NCBI GenBank assembly: GCA_958403395.1
Contig: CATXXF010000071.1
Location: 1-5,686, forward strand
From: an uncultured Collinsella sp.
GTDB lineage: Bacteria; Actinomycetota; Coriobacteriia; Coriobacteriales; Coriobacteriaceae
DNA length: 5,686 nucleotides
Direction: 5' to 3'
Each line of letters opens with the position of its first letter. Within the stretch, counting starts at the first letter, position 1. This document shows, piece after piece, positions 5,568 to 5,686 of this stretch. The notes below the pieces were generated by a model that saw only the letters and a program-made list of their open reading frames with translations, searched no databases and was not told the DNA's origin. The position numbers and the translations under genes are program-made.

Positions 5568-5686
5568 CTCGCCCATCCAGGTCGAGCAAACGTCAGCGAG
5601 CGGGCAGCTGCCGTGGCGAGGTGCCGCGAAAGAGGAGCGAAGCGTACTTTATGTACGCAAGCGACGGTTTGAGCGGCAGATCGCCC
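5568..5686. other. Unassigned right-edge region with small palindromes
   Basis: No convincing gene is seen. The stretch holds a perfect 10-bp palindrome GGCAGCTGCC (5603-5612) and an inverted repeat GCGTAC/GTACGC with a 5-nt spacer (5642-5658). A short plus-strand frame (5559-5672, 37 codons) lacks a ribosome site. The minus strand is also open from the window edge to a stop near 5564 in one frame. It may be a dispersed repeat or the tail of a gene lying to the right. Confidence 0.35.

Noticed and set aside
5559..5672. 37-codon plus-strand gene divergent from scrR
   Set aside because: No ribosome binding site precedes its ATG, the start falls within the scrR promoter region, and the Arg/Ala-rich product has no recognised motif.
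1..5686. CRISPR array, tRNA, rRNA or insertion sequence
   Set aside because: No spaced direct-repeat array, cloverleaf, rRNA-like sequence or transposase frame was seen on either strand.

Overview
The window looks like chromosomal DNA from a GC-rich Gram-positive bacterium of the Coriobacteriia, perhaps Collinsella or a close relative. That placement is an inference from GC-rich codon use and the style of the proteins. No rRNA or other marker gene is present to prove it. Nearly all the coding content is a sucrose-uptake locus on the minus strand.

Read in the direction of transcription (right to left), the layout is as follows. A LacI-family repressor (scrR-like, 5505 to 4525) comes first. 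A regulatory gap follows, carrying two identical 16-bp operator copies. Next is a sugar PTS permease with EIIB and EIIC domains (scrA-like, 4340 to 2940), then a strong intrinsic terminator in the scrA-scrB gap. A cytoplasmic GH32 sucrose-6-phosphate hydrolase (scrB-like, 2835 to 1303) follows, with a second strong terminator after it. The last minus-strand gene (1207 to 215) encodes a shortened relative of the Cys/Met-metabolism PLP enzymes (cystathionine gamma-synthase family). The left edge holds the last 26 codons of an unidentified plus-strand gene (1-81). It converges on the PLP-family gene, and a large palindrome (122-196) lies between the two. The right edge (about 5543-5686) is non-coding or undetermined and contains small palindromes.

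How the genes work together: the EIIBC permease would import sucrose and phosphorylate it to sucrose-6-phosphate, using a EIIA partner encoded elsewhere. The GH32 enzyme would split that into glucose-6-phosphate and fructose. The LacI-type repressor probably controls both its own gene and scrA, because almost identical 14-bp pseudo-palindromes (12 of 14 bases shared) lie in front of both. No fructokinase or EIIA is present in the window.

The sucrose locus itself is ordinary. The part most worth a second look is the last gene. By alignment from memory to MetB-type enzymes, its product has lost the N-terminal segment, the Gly-Met phosphate-binding pair, the PLP-stacking Tyr and the Schiff-base Lys (now Arg), yet the reading frame is intact over 330 codons. 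That suggests a pseudoenzyme or a repurposed fold. Its start lies 16 nt beyond the U-tract of the scrB terminator, which raises the possibility of attenuation or readthrough control.
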